Part shown: piece after piece, positions 32,768-41,289 of the stretch
Numbering within the stretch: the stretch's first letter is position 1
How the letters are laid out: each line of letters starts with the position of its first letter
NCBI RefSeq assembly: GCF_010119205.1
Contig: NZ_WRXM01000001.1
Location: forward strand, 1,116,001 to 1,180,000
DNA length: 64,000 bases
Reading direction: 5' to 3'
Source of the DNA: Haloarcula limicola
GTDB taxonomy: Archaea > Halobacteriota > Halobacteria > Halobacteriales > Haloarculaceae
Notes under the pieces: model-generated
What the model saw: only the letters and a program-made list of their open reading frames with translations
Database searches by the model: none
Told to the model about the DNA's origin: nothing
Made by a program: the position numbers and the translations under genes

Positions 32768-33724
32768 TCAGTCCGCGACGGCCTCCTCCGAGCCGCTCAC
32801 CGCACCGGGGTCCTGAATCCAGAGGTCGCCGAAGAGGTCGTCCTGCTGGAGGCAGACCTGTCCCCGATGCGCCAGAAACAGCAGGCCGAGGAACGTCTCG
32901 ACGCGGGAGCCGCCGGCGTGGTGGACCTCCCGGTAGAGGACCTCCTCGCGCCCTTTCTCGTAGTGCTCTCGCACCGCGGCGTACACGTTGTCGATGATGT
33001 CGTCGATGTTCTCGGCGTGGGCGGTGCCGGTCACGTCCGCCGCCGAGGGCTCGTCGTCCAGTCGCATGTCGTCGGCCCCCCGGTAGTCCAGTTCCTGTGT
33101 CCCCCGCTGGAACCCCTTCGGCGAGTCGCTGGTGTCGTACTCCCGGGACTCCTTCCACCACGAGTCCCGCTCGGCGTCCCGCAGGTCTCGCACCAGTTCG
33201 TCGAGCGTCCGCGGCATCCCGCGGGCGCGTCGGCGCTCCAGTCGCCGGTCCATCTCGGACTCCAGCGAGGCGAAGGGATCCGGTTCGTCGATCGGGGCGT
33301 CCTCGGTCATCGCCTGCTCCCACGGCTCGGCCATCGGTTCCTCGGGTTCGTCCTCGCCGAGCATCGCGTCGCTCTTCATCCGGACGAGGACCGACGCGTA
33401 GAACAGCGCCCGGCCGGAGGTCCGCAGGTCGCTCCCGTCGATGCGCGCGAGGAACTTGTCGGTGACCCGCACCACGTCGATGTCCCACGGGTCGATCTCG
33501 CCGTCGTCGGCGAGTTGCACCAGCACCTCGACGGGTTCGGCCTTCTCCTCGTCGCCGTCGGCCGCGTCGCTCTCATCTAAGAGTTCGACGTCTTCGGGTT
33601 CGTCGCCGGTCGTCGTCTCGTCGGCCGCGTCCGCATCGCTCCCGAACAACGGTGACTCCGCGCCGCTCGGCGGTTCTCTATCCTCGTGGCCCGTAATATC
33701 GAGCGGGATGTCGTCGTCAGTCAT
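32768..33724 (-). CDS. scpA: Segregation and condensation protein A (kleisin)
   Basis: A 318-residue ScpA kleisin, the bridge subunit of the SMC complex. An acidic N-terminal tail of about 70 residues is typical of haloarchaeal versions. The kleisin core has EPVEVLVQLADDGEIDPWDI and VVRVTDKFLARI (the SMC neck-binding helices). The C-terminal winged helix (about 255-305) has REHYEKGREEVLYREVHHAG and VETFLGLLFLAHRGQVCLQQ. It lies 134 bases downstream of smc on the same strand, separated by a hairpin repeat. Confidence 0.9.
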   Translation of the reverse strand: MTDDDIPLDITGHEDREPPSGAESPLFGSDADAADETTTGDEPEDVELLDESDAADGDEEKAEPVEVLVQLADDGEIDPWDIDVVRVTDKFLARIDGSDLRTSGRALFYASVLVRMKSDAMLGEDEPEEPMAEPWEQAMTEDAPIDEPDPFASLESEMDRRLERRRARGMPRTLDELVRDLRDAERDSWWKESREYDTSDSPKGFQRGTQELDYRGADDMRLDDEPSAADVTGTAHAENIDDIIDNVYAAVREHYEKGREEVLYREVHHAGGSRVETFLGLLFLAHRGQVCLQQDDLFGDLWIQDPGAVSGSEEAVAD

Positions 33725-33823
33725 CGCGGCTCACTCCGTTCACCGCTCGATTTGGCCGAGACCCGCTCCTCACTTCGTTCGGACCGGCTCTCGCTATTGC
33801 TCGCGGCTCTCGCCGCTCGCCTT

Positions 33824-33858
33824 CGAGGGCCGCGCTTCCTTCGGTCGCGCGCCCCTCG
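33824..33858. repeat. Hairpin repeat, copy 1 (smc-scpA gap)
   Basis: CGAGGG and a near-perfect GC stem pair with CCCTCG across a cttccttcgg-like loop. The feature begins directly after the smc stop codon (33859, minus strand) and runs downstream. The left flank (33730-33823) repeats short cactccgttc/cacttcgttcg words and resembles the pcrB-aspS gap. It may end or slow smc transcripts or act as a mobile REP-like sequence. Confidence 0.45.
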
Positions 33859-36800
33859 CTAGTCATCGGCTAGTGCCTCCTCGTCGTCCGGTCCCTCGCC
33901 GGAGAGGTCGATGCCGGTGACGGTGCTGACGTTGTCGCCCTGCATCATTACGCCGATGGCGCGCTCGGAGCGTTCCAGCAGGGCCGAGCGGTGCGAGACG
34001 ACGACGAACTGCGCTTCGCCCGCCAACTCGTCCACCAGTTCGCCGACGAGGTCGGCGTTGGCCGCGTCGAGGAAGGCGTCGACCTCGTCCAGCGCGTAGA
34101 ACGGCGCGGGGTTGTGCCGCTGGATGGCGAAGATGAACGCGAGCGCGGTCAGGGACTTCTCGCCGCCTGACATGGCGTTCAGCCGCTGGATCGGCTTGTC
34201 GCCGGGCTGGGCCTTCATCGTCAGGCCGCCCTCGAAGGGGTCGTCCTCGTCTTCGAGGTGGAGGTGGCCCGTGCCGTTCGAGAGGCGCTCGAAGATGTCC
34301 TCGAACTGCTCGTTTATCTCGTCGAAGGAGTCCATGAACGTCTCCTTCTTCCGAGCCTCGTAGGTGTCGATGCGGTCTCTGATGCCCTCGGCCTCCTCGA
34401 CGAGCGTATCCTTCTGGTCCTCCAAGTCGGCGAGGTCGTCGGCCACGCTGTCGTACTCGTCGATGGCGCGCATGTTGACCGGCTCCAGGGCCTCCATCTC
34501 GCCGGAGAGACGCTCGATCTCGGCCTCGACGGTGTCGTGGTCGGGGACGTCCTCGGGGTCGTAGTCGCCGACCTGCGCCTCGAGTTCGTCGATCTCCCAC
34601 TCTAAGCGCTCCTCGTCCTCCCGCTCGTCTCCGAGGTCGCGCTCGACTTCAGAGACCGCAGACTGCTGTTCGTCGCGGGCCTCCTTGGCCGTCTGTAGCT
34701 CGTCGCGAAGCTCCTCTCGCTCTTCTTTGAGGTCCGCGAGTTCGTCTTCGAGGTCGGCGACCTCCGCTTCCTTCTCGGCTTTCAGCGCTTCCTTCTCCTC
34801 GACCTGTTCCTCCAACCGGGCGATGGTCTCCTCCTTCTCGGCCTTGCGGTTCTGGGCGGCCTCGATGTCGTCGTGGAGGTCCTCGATGGCGTCCTCGGCG
34901 TACTGCTTCTCGAGTTGCAGTTCGTTCAGCTGGGCGTCTAAGTCGTCCATCCGGTCTTCGAGGGCGTCGATGTTCTCGCGGATCGCCTCTCGCTCGTCGG
35001 TGAGGTCGGGGAGCTCCGAATCCTGCACCTCCGCCTCTAGCTCCTCGATGTCGCCCTCGACGGCCGCTATCTCCTCGTTCTTCCCCTCGATCTCGGCCTC
35101 CAACTCGTCCATCTCGTCGGCGACGGACTCCCGGTCGCTGGCTATCTCTTCGAGGTCGCTCTCCAGTTTCTCGATGCGCTCGCGGGCCTCCGAGAGCGCG
35201 GTCTGCTTGCGCTCGATGCTCGTCTCGATGTCCCGGACCTGCTCGGTCGCGTCGGACTCGCGGTCGCGGGCGTCGTCGAGGCGCTCCTCGGCGTCTCTGA
35301 GGTCCTCGCGCACGTCCGCGCGCTGGTCTTCGAGGTCGTTGATCCGCTTTGCGACCCGTTCGAGCTGGCCGGCCCCGCCCGAGAAGGAGTAGCGCGTGCC
35401 CGAGGACGAGCCGCCGGTCATCGCGCCGCTCTTCTCGACTAAGTCGCCCTCGAGGGTCACCATCCGGTAGTCGCCCATCAGGTCGCGGGCGGTGGACATG
35501 TCGTCGACGACGACCGTATCGCCGAGCACGTAGGAGAAGACGCCGGCGTAGTCGGGGTCGAAGTCCACCAGGTTGTACGCGAAGTCGACCACGCCGTCGG
35601 CGCTCGGCAGCGACGGGAGCGACCGCCGCTGCATCTGCGTGATGGGCAGGAACGTCGCTCGCCCGGCGTTGCGGGATTTGAGGTACTCGATACAGGACTG
35701 GCCGACGCCGTCGTCGTCCACGACGACGTGGGCGAGCCGCCCGCCCGCCGCCGTCTCGCAGGCGGTGGCGTACTCGGGGTTCACGCCGCCCAACTGCCCG
35801 ACGGTGCCGTGGACGCCCTCGCGGCCGGCGTTCAGGATGGCCGTCACGGCCCGGCCGTAGGAGGAGTCGCCGTCCTGACCGGCCTTCGCTTCGAGCTGGG
35901 CGTACTCCTGCTGTTTCGCGCTGATCTCGTCTTCGAGTTCGTCTAGATCGGATTGGAGTTCGCGCTTCTCGGCGCGCAGGTCGTCGACGACTTCCCCGAT
36001 GGTCTCCTTGTTCTTCTGCGCCTTCTCCAGTTCGGTCTCCAAGTCCTCGATGTCGGCTTCGAGGTCCGGTATCTCCGCCTCCGCCTCCTCGATGGCGTCT
36101 CGCTTCTCGTCTTCCTCGTTGGAGCGGCGGCGCGCCTCGTCTAACAGGCGGTCCTGCTCCCGCTGGAGGTCGTTGCGCTCGCTCTTGAGCGATTCGAGGC
36201 GGTCCCGCTTGTCTTCGAGTTCGTCCTTTATCTCCTCGAACTCCTCACCGATGTCGTCGATGCGCTGCTGGACGTCCGCGAGGTCGCTCTCCTCGCTCGC
36301 GACGTCCGCCTTGACGTTGGACTTCTCGACTTTCGTCTCGCGGATGTCGCTCTCTAACTCGTCGATGGTCTCCTGCTTGCGGTCGATCTGGACGAACGCC
36401 TGCCGGCGCTCGTTCTCGGCGTCCTCGACGGCCTCCTCGGCGTTGTCGATCTTGTCGCCGAGCCGCGAGATGTCGCCCTTTATCTCCTCGATGTCGCGCT
36501 TGATGGCGAGTTGCTCGTCCTCGCCCTTCCGCTCGATCTCCTGATTGAGCGCGTGGAGTTCGTCTTCGAGGCGGACGACCTTCCCCTGTCGCTCGTCGAG
36601 TTCGCGCTGGAGGTCCGCGAGTTCGCCCTCCAGTTTCTCGATTCGACCCTCGACGGCGTCGAGTTCCGAGCGCTTGTCTTCGAGTTCGGCGGCCTTGCGG
36701 TAGCCCTCGTACTCCTCTCGCTCTTCCCGCAGGGACTGGTACTCCAGCGCCGTCTCGCGTTCGTCTTCGAGCTGGTCGAGGCGGTCCCGCTTCTCCTCGA

Positions 36801-37446
36801 TGCGCAGCTCCGCCTCGCCGATGCGCTCCTCGACGACCTCCAGTTCCTCGAAGGCGTCGGCCTTCTTCGCGTCGAACTGGGCGACGCCAGCGATCTCGTC
36901 GATGATCTCCCGACGGGAGCCGGCGGTCATGTTGATTATCTCGGTGACGTCGCCCTGCATCACGACGTTGTACCCCTCCGGCGTCACGCCCGCCTGCGCG
37001 AGGAGGTCCTGGATGTCGGAGAGGTTGACCGAGCGGCCGTTGATGTAGTAGTACGAGTAGTAGTTGTCCTCGGTCTCCTTGACCCGGCGCTTGATGGCGA
37101 TCTCGTCCACGTCGCCGACGTCTTCGGTGCCCGCTGCGTTGACGACCTGCGCGCGTTCGAGCGTGCGGTCGTCGTTGGCGAGGATGACCTCGACGCTGGC
37201 CTGCCGCTCGCCGTCGTACTCGCTCTCCTCGTCGGCGTGGCCGGGATTGTAAATGAGGTCGGTCAGTTTCTCGGCGCGGATGCCCGACGTGCGGGCGAGT
37301 CCGAGCGCGAACAGGATGGCGTCGATGATGTTCGACTTCCCGGAGCCGTTCGGGCCGCTAATAGTAGTGAAATCTTCGTAAAACGGGATGCGAGTCTTTC
37401 GCCCGAAGCTCTTGAAGTTGTCGAGGACCAGCTCTTTGATGTGCAT
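33859..37446 (-). CDS. smc: Chromosome segregation ATPase SMC
   Basis: A 1195-residue SMC protein that organises and segregates chromosomal DNA with ScpA. The N-terminal ATPase head has the Walker A GPNGSGKSN (residues 31-39). Two long coiled-coil arms (about 170-510 and 670-1010) flank a hinge (about 520-650, with GVHGTVGQLGGVNPEYATAC). The C-terminal head has the signature LNAMSGGEKSLTALAFIFAI and Walker B FYALDEVDAFLDAANADLV. The start at 37446 lies 19 bases after the stop of the coiled-coil protein upstream, implying one transcript. Confidence 0.95.
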   Translation of the reverse strand: MHIKELVLDNFKSFGRKTRIPFYEDFTTISGPNGSGKSNIIDAILFALGLARTSGIRAEKLTDLIYNPGHADEESEYDGERQASVEVILANDDRTLERAQVVNAAGTEDVGDVDEIAIKRRVKETEDNYYSYYYINGRSVNLSDIQDLLAQAGVTPEGYNVVMQGDVTEIINMTAGSRREIIDEIAGVAQFDAKKADAFEELEVVEERIGEAELRIEEKRDRLDQLEDERETALEYQSLREEREEYEGYRKAAELEDKRSELDAVEGRIEKLEGELADLQRELDERQGKVVRLEDELHALNQEIERKGEDEQLAIKRDIEEIKGDISRLGDKIDNAEEAVEDAENERRQAFVQIDRKQETIDELESDIRETKVEKSNVKADVASEESDLADVQQRIDDIGEEFEEIKDELEDKRDRLESLKSERNDLQREQDRLLDEARRRSNEEDEKRDAIEEAEAEIPDLEADIEDLETELEKAQKNKETIGEVVDDLRAEKRELQSDLDELEDEISAKQQEYAQLEAKAGQDGDSSYGRAVTAILNAGREGVHGTVGQLGGVNPEYATACETAAGGRLAHVVVDDDGVGQSCIEYLKSRNAGRATFLPITQMQRRSLPSLPSADGVVDFAYNLVDFDPDYAGVFSYVLGDTVVVDDMSTARDLMGDYRMVTLEGDLVEKSGAMTGGSSSGTRYSFSGGAGQLERVAKRINDLEDQRADVREDLRDAEERLDDARDRESDATEQVRDIETSIERKQTALSEARERIEKLESDLEEIASDRESVADEMDELEAEIEGKNEEIAAVEGDIEELEAEVQDSELPDLTDEREAIRENIDALEDRMDDLDAQLNELQLEKQYAEDAIEDLHDDIEAAQNRKAEKEETIARLEEQVEEKEALKAEKEAEVADLEDELADLKEEREELRDELQTAKEARDEQQSAVSEVERDLGDEREDEERLEWEIDELEAQVGDYDPEDVPDHDTVEAEIERLSGEMEALEPVNMRAIDEYDSVADDLADLEDQKDTLVEEAEGIRDRIDTYEARKKETFMDSFDEINEQFEDIFERLSNGTGHLHLEDEDDPFEGGLTMKAQPGDKPIQRLNAMSGGEKSLTALAFIFAIQRHNPAPFYALDEVDAFLDAANADLVGELVDELAGEAQFVVVSHRSALLERSERAIGVMMQGDNVSTVTGIDLSGEGPDDEEALADD

Positions 37447-37465
37447 GCGGTGGTGGGCCGGCTTC

Positions 37466-37807
37466 CTACGCGACGATGATGTCGGAGCCGGAGTCGTCTT
37501 CGGATTCCGACTCGGACGCGGCCTCGTCCTCCTTGTCTGCCCCCTCGGTATCCTCGGTGTTAGAGTTGTCGGACTCCGGAGTCAAGATCTCCTCGTCGTT
37601 GCCCGACGCATCGGTTTCGGCCGCCGCGGTCTCGCTCTCGGCACCGGCGTGTTCGGCGTCCACGCCCAGTCCGCTGTCGTCGTCGACGGCGTTCTCCAGT
37701 TCGCGGATCCGAACCTTGCACTCGACGAGTTCGTCGGTCAGCCCCTCGACGGAGGCCTCCAGTTCTTGGACGCGCGTTTCCAGTTCCTCGACGCGGTTGC
37801 CACACAT
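37466..37807 (-). CDS. DUF7518-like coiled-coil protein
   Basis: A 113-residue protein starting MCGNRVEELETRVQELEASV, a coiled coil through residue about 50, then an Asp/Glu/Ser-rich tail. It resembles the haloarchaeal DUF7518 group, commonly next to smc as here. The ATG at 37807 is supported by a TATA box ggtataagta (37831-37840, minus) 24-33 bases upstream. A longer frame to 37852 includes that promoter and is rejected. Function is unknown, perhaps linked to SMC loading (inference from position only). Confidence 0.78.
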   Translation of the reverse strand: MCGNRVEELETRVQELEASVEGLTDELVECKVRIRELENAVDDDSGLGVDAEHAGAESETAAAETDASGNDEEILTPESDNSNTEDTEGADKEDEAASESESEDDSGSDIIVA

Positions 37808-37830
37808 ACCAACAACCCATCGGTTGCGCG

Positions 37831-37840
37831 TACTTATACC
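37831..37840 (-). promoter_or_regulatory. TATA box of the DUF7518-smc-scpA unit
   Basis: The minus-strand ggtataagta lies 24-33 bases before the ATG at 37807. It is a strong match and probably drives the whole smc operon. Confidence 0.55.
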
Positions 37841-37916
37841 TACGTCAGACATTGACAGCGGAACTGATACTTGTACGTCTATCGGACAGTTCCATCGAGC
37901 GGCGCGCGTCGGCTCG

Positions 37917-39530
37917 CTACCCCTTCCCGACCATCTCGTCTTCGTCGTCCCACTCGCGCTGGCGCAGTTCGTACTTCTGGATCTTCCCGGTCGCGGTCTT
38001 CGGGATGGTATCCACGAACGAGATCTCGTGGACGGCCTTGTAGTCGGCCAGGCGCTCGCGGGTGAACGCGGTCAGTTCGTCGGCGGTGACACCGGGGTTC
38101 TCCGGGTCCCCGCTCGTCGGGACGACGAACGCCTTCGGCGTCTCGCCCCACTTCTCGGACGGCGCGGGGATGACCGCCACGTCGTCGACGGCCTCGTGGT
38201 CGAACAGCGTGTCCTCCAGTTCGATGGAGGAGATGTTCTCGCCGCCGGAGATGATGATGTCCTTCTTGCGGTCCTGGATGGAGATCATGCCGTCCTCGTT
38301 GACGACGGCGAGGTCGCCGGTGTGGTACCACCCTTCGAGGCGCTCGTTGAACGCCGCGTGCGTCTCCTCGGGTTTCTCCCAGTACTCCTCCATGACCTGG
38401 TTGCCGCGGACGACCACCTCGCCGATGGTGGCGTCGTCGCGGGGGACTTCCTCCCCGTCGTCGTCGACGACGCGGAGTTCGGTCCCGAGCGGGGCGATGC
38501 CCTGTCGCTGCTTCAGCGAGAATCGGAGTCCGCCCTCCTCGGGGATCAGCCGGGCGGCGTCCGAAGTGGCGATCAGCGGCCCGGTCTCGGTGGCGCCGTA
38601 GAGCTGCGTGAACTCCCAGCCGAACTCGTCTTCGACGGTCCGGATGGTCGCACTCGGCGGGGCGCTCCCGGCGGCGGTCACGCGGACCGGATTGTCGCCG
38701 CTGAATGCCGGACCGTGCTCGTCGGCGTACTCGTCGAGGATGGTCAGCACGGTCGGCGCACAGCAGAGGAAGGAGACGTCCTCCGTCTCGATAGCGTCGA
38801 ACACTTCCGCGGCGTCGACGCCGCGCGTACAGACGTGCTTCGCGCCGCGGCCGGTGACGGCGTAGATGTGGCCCCAGCCGTTGACGTGGAACATCGGCAG
38901 CGTCCACAGGTAGACGTCGTCGTCGGTGAGGTGGTGGTGGATCGTCACGAGTTGCGCGTGCAGCGACTCCGTCCGGTGCGTGCGACAGACGCCCTTCGGG
39001 TCGCCGGTCGTCCCCGAGGTGTAGTTGATGGTGATTATCTCGTCCTCGGCCATCTCCGGGCGGTCGTAGCCGTCCGGTTCGGCCGCCAGGAACGACTCGA
39101 AGCCGATCCAGTCGCCCTCCACCGGAACCGGGTCGTTGGTCACGAAGACGTCGGCGGGGATCTCGTCGCGAATCGCCTCGATCTTGCCGGCGTACTCGTA
39201 GTCCGCGTAGACGACGTTCGCCCCCGAGTCCGAGAGGAGGTACTCGTAGTCCGCCGACGTGAGTCGGTAGTTGAGCGGCACGTGGATCGCGCCGCACTGC
39301 ATCGCCCCGAACGCCGCTTCGAGGTGGTAGTGCGTGTTCGGGTCGAGGACCGCGACGCGGTCGCCCTTCCCGACACCGCGCTCCTGGAGCGCCGCCGAGA
39401 ACCGGTCGACGCGGTCGCCGAATTCGCTGTAGGTGAAGCGCTCGCCGTCCGTTCCGACGATCGCCTCGTAGTCGCCGTAGTACGTTCTGGCACGGTCGAG
39501 AAAGTCGGTCACGAGTAACTGTTTCTTCAT
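37917..39530 (-). CDS. AMP-dependent fatty acyl-CoA synthetase
   Basis: A 537-residue ANL-superfamily ligase that activates a carboxylic acid via acyl-AMP to acyl-CoA. Motifs are INYTSGTTGDPKGV (A3, P-loop), YGATETGPLIATS (A5), GWYHTGDLAVVNEDG (A7), DRKKDIIISGGENISSIELE (A8) and the catalytic lysine region PKTATGKIQKYELRQREW (A10) near the C-terminus. The best guess is a medium- or long-chain acyl-CoA ligase used in fatty acid or branched-acid degradation. A TATA-like cgtttagttt (about 39552-39563, minus) lies 22-33 bases upstream. Confidence 0.9.
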   Translation of the reverse strand: MKKQLLVTDFLDRARTYYGDYEAIVGTDGERFTYSEFGDRVDRFSAALQERGVGKGDRVAVLDPNTHYHLEAAFGAMQCGAIHVPLNYRLTSADYEYLLSDSGANVVYADYEYAGKIEAIRDEIPADVFVTNDPVPVEGDWIGFESFLAAEPDGYDRPEMAEDEIITINYTSGTTGDPKGVCRTHRTESLHAQLVTIHHHLTDDDVYLWTLPMFHVNGWGHIYAVTGRGAKHVCTRGVDAAEVFDAIETEDVSFLCCAPTVLTILDEYADEHGPAFSGDNPVRVTAAGSAPPSATIRTVEDEFGWEFTQLYGATETGPLIATSDAARLIPEEGGLRFSLKQRQGIAPLGTELRVVDDDGEEVPRDDATIGEVVVRGNQVMEEYWEKPEETHAAFNERLEGWYHTGDLAVVNEDGMISIQDRKKDIIISGGENISSIELEDTLFDHEAVDDVAVIPAPSEKWGETPKAFVVPTSGDPENPGVTADELTAFTRERLADYKAVHEISFVDTIPKTATGKIQKYELRQREWDDEDEMVGKG

Positions 39531-39700
39531 TCATGATAGATTCGACCGGCGACCAAACTAAACGTGCGACTCGCGGCAATATTTTCGCCCTGTCACGGTC
39601 AGAGACGGTTTTAGCGGCCCTGATTGGCCCTTACTGTGGGGGAGGACCAGCGTCGATCACCGCTCGGAAAAGAACGCGACGACGGCCGACCGGGGGTCGT

Positions 39701-39710
39701 TAGCCTTTAG
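39701..39710 (+). promoter_or_regulatory. TATA-like element for gatB
   Basis: The sequence tagcctttag lies 25-34 bases before the ATG at 39735, in the 204-base divergent gap with the acyl-CoA synthetase gene. Nothing else is seen in that gap beyond the two promoters. Confidence 0.4.
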
Positions 39711-39734
39711 CCAGCGGCAACCGAACGGCGTGTA

Positions 39735-41249
39735 ATGACTGCGCAAGCCGCCGAGTCCCGCGAACTCGCGGCCGTCATCGGGCTGGAGGTCCACGTCCAG
39801 CTAGAGACGGAGACGAAGATATTCTGTGGCTGTTCGACCGAACCGACCGAGGAACCCAACACGCACACCTGTCCGGTCTGTCTGGGCCTGCCGGGGGCGC
39901 TGCCCGTTGTCAACGAGGGAGCCGTCGAGGCCGCCGTGAAGGTCGGGAAGGCCATCGACGCCGACGTGCCCGAGGAGACGACGTTCCACCGGAAGAACTA
40001 CTACTACCCCGACCTGCCGAAGAACTTCCAGATCACGCAGTACGACGCGCCGATCTGTCGGGACGGAGAACTGGAGTTCGCCGTCGAGAGCCAGCGTCGT
40101 GCCGTCTCTATCCGCCGCGCCCACTTAGAGGAGGACCCCGGCTCCATCAAACACGTCCGCGAGGGGACCGGCCCGCTGGAGTCCCGGACCTGTTCCATCG
40201 ACCGCGCGGACTACACGCTCATCGACTACAACCGCGCGGGGACGCCGCTGATGGAGATCGTCACCGAACCGGACTTCCGCGACCCCGGCGAGGTCCGAGC
40301 GTTCCTCGAAAAGCTCGAGGAGGTCCTGGAGTATCTGGGCGTCTTCGACGCCACCCGCGACGGCAGCCTCCGCATCGACGCGAACCTCTCGATGGTCGAC
40401 GCCGACGAGGTCGGCGAGGACGGCCACATCGAGGAGTCGGTGCTGGAAGACGCGAACCGCACGGAGGTCAAGAACATCTCCAGTCACAAGGGCGCAGAGC
40501 AGGCCCTGGCGTTCGAGGCGTCGCGCCAGCGGAAACTCATCCAATCGGGCCGCGCCGTCGAACAGGAGACCCGCCACTTCAACGAGACCCACGGCAACAC
40601 CGTCTCGATGCGCTCGAAGGAGGAGGAGAAGGACTACCGCTACTTCCGCGAGGCCGACATCCCGCCGCTCGAAGTCGCCGACTGGAAGGAGACGATCGAC
40701 ATCCCGGAACTCCCCGACGCCCGCCGCGAACGCTTCGTCGCGGAGTACGACCTGAGCGAGGAGGCGGCCGCGAAGCTCACCAGCACGAAACAGGTCGCGG
40801 ACTTCTTCGAGAGCGTCGCCGAGCGGTTCGACGCCGACCTCGCGGCGACGTGGGTCGCCGATAACCTGCTGGGCGAACTCAACTACCGCGACATGGAGAT
40901 CACGGACGTCGACGACCGCTTCGACGAAGTCACCCGCCTCGTGGAACTCGTCGCCGAGGACGAGATCACCGCAAAGAACGCCCGCGAGACCGTCCTCCGA
41001 GAGATGTTAGACGAGGGCGAGGACCCCGACACCGTCGTCGAACGCGAGGGGCTGGGCAAGACGAGCGGCGACGCGGTCCAGCGGGCCGTCGAGGAAGCCA
41101 TCGAGGAGAACCCCGACGCCGTCGAGGACTACCACAGCGGCGAGGACGGCGCGCTGAACTTCCTCGTCGGACAGGTCATGCAGAAGACCGGCGGGAGCGC
41201 GGACCCCGGCGACGTCAACGGGCTGTTGCGAGAGGAGTTAGCGGAGTAG
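39735..41249 (+). CDS. gatB: Asp/Glu-tRNA amidotransferase subunit B
   Basis: A 504-residue GatB subunit of the GatCAB transamidase, which converts Asp-tRNA-Asn (or Glu-tRNA-Gln) to the amide form. The kinase-like cradle domain has IGLEVHVQLETETKIFCGCS, then CPVCLGLPGALPVVN (zinc cysteines) and YDAPICRDGELEFAVES. The C-terminal YqeY-like helical domain (about 340-504) has KLTSTKQVADFFESVAERFD. The absence of an AspRS-like insert distinguishes it from GatE. In archaea GatDE usually serves Gln, so GatB here probably serves Asn-tRNA formation together with AspRS (47620-48924). Confidence 0.94.
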   Translation: MTAQAAESRELAAVIGLEVHVQLETETKIFCGCSTEPTEEPNTHTCPVCLGLPGALPVVNEGAVEAAVKVGKAIDADVPEETTFHRKNYYYPDLPKNFQITQYDAPICRDGELEFAVESQRRAVSIRRAHLEEDPGSIKHVREGTGPLESRTCSIDRADYTLIDYNRAGTPLMEIVTEPDFRDPGEVRAFLEKLEEVLEYLGVFDATRDGSLRIDANLSMVDADEVGEDGHIEESVLEDANRTEVKNISSHKGAEQALAFEASRQRKLIQSGRAVEQETRHFNETHGNTVSMRSKEEEKDYRYFREADIPPLEVADWKETIDIPELPDARRERFVAEYDLSEEAAAKLTSTKQVADFFESVAERFDADLAATWVADNLLGELNYRDMEITDVDDRFDEVTRLVELVAEDEITAKNARETVLREMLDEGEDPDTVVEREGLGKTSGDAVQRAVEEAIEENPDAVEDYHSGEDGALNFLVGQVMQKTGGSADPGDVNGLLREELAE

Positions 41250-41289
41250 CGTCCCGCTCGGACCCGACCGGGAAAAAGGCGGAGTGGAC

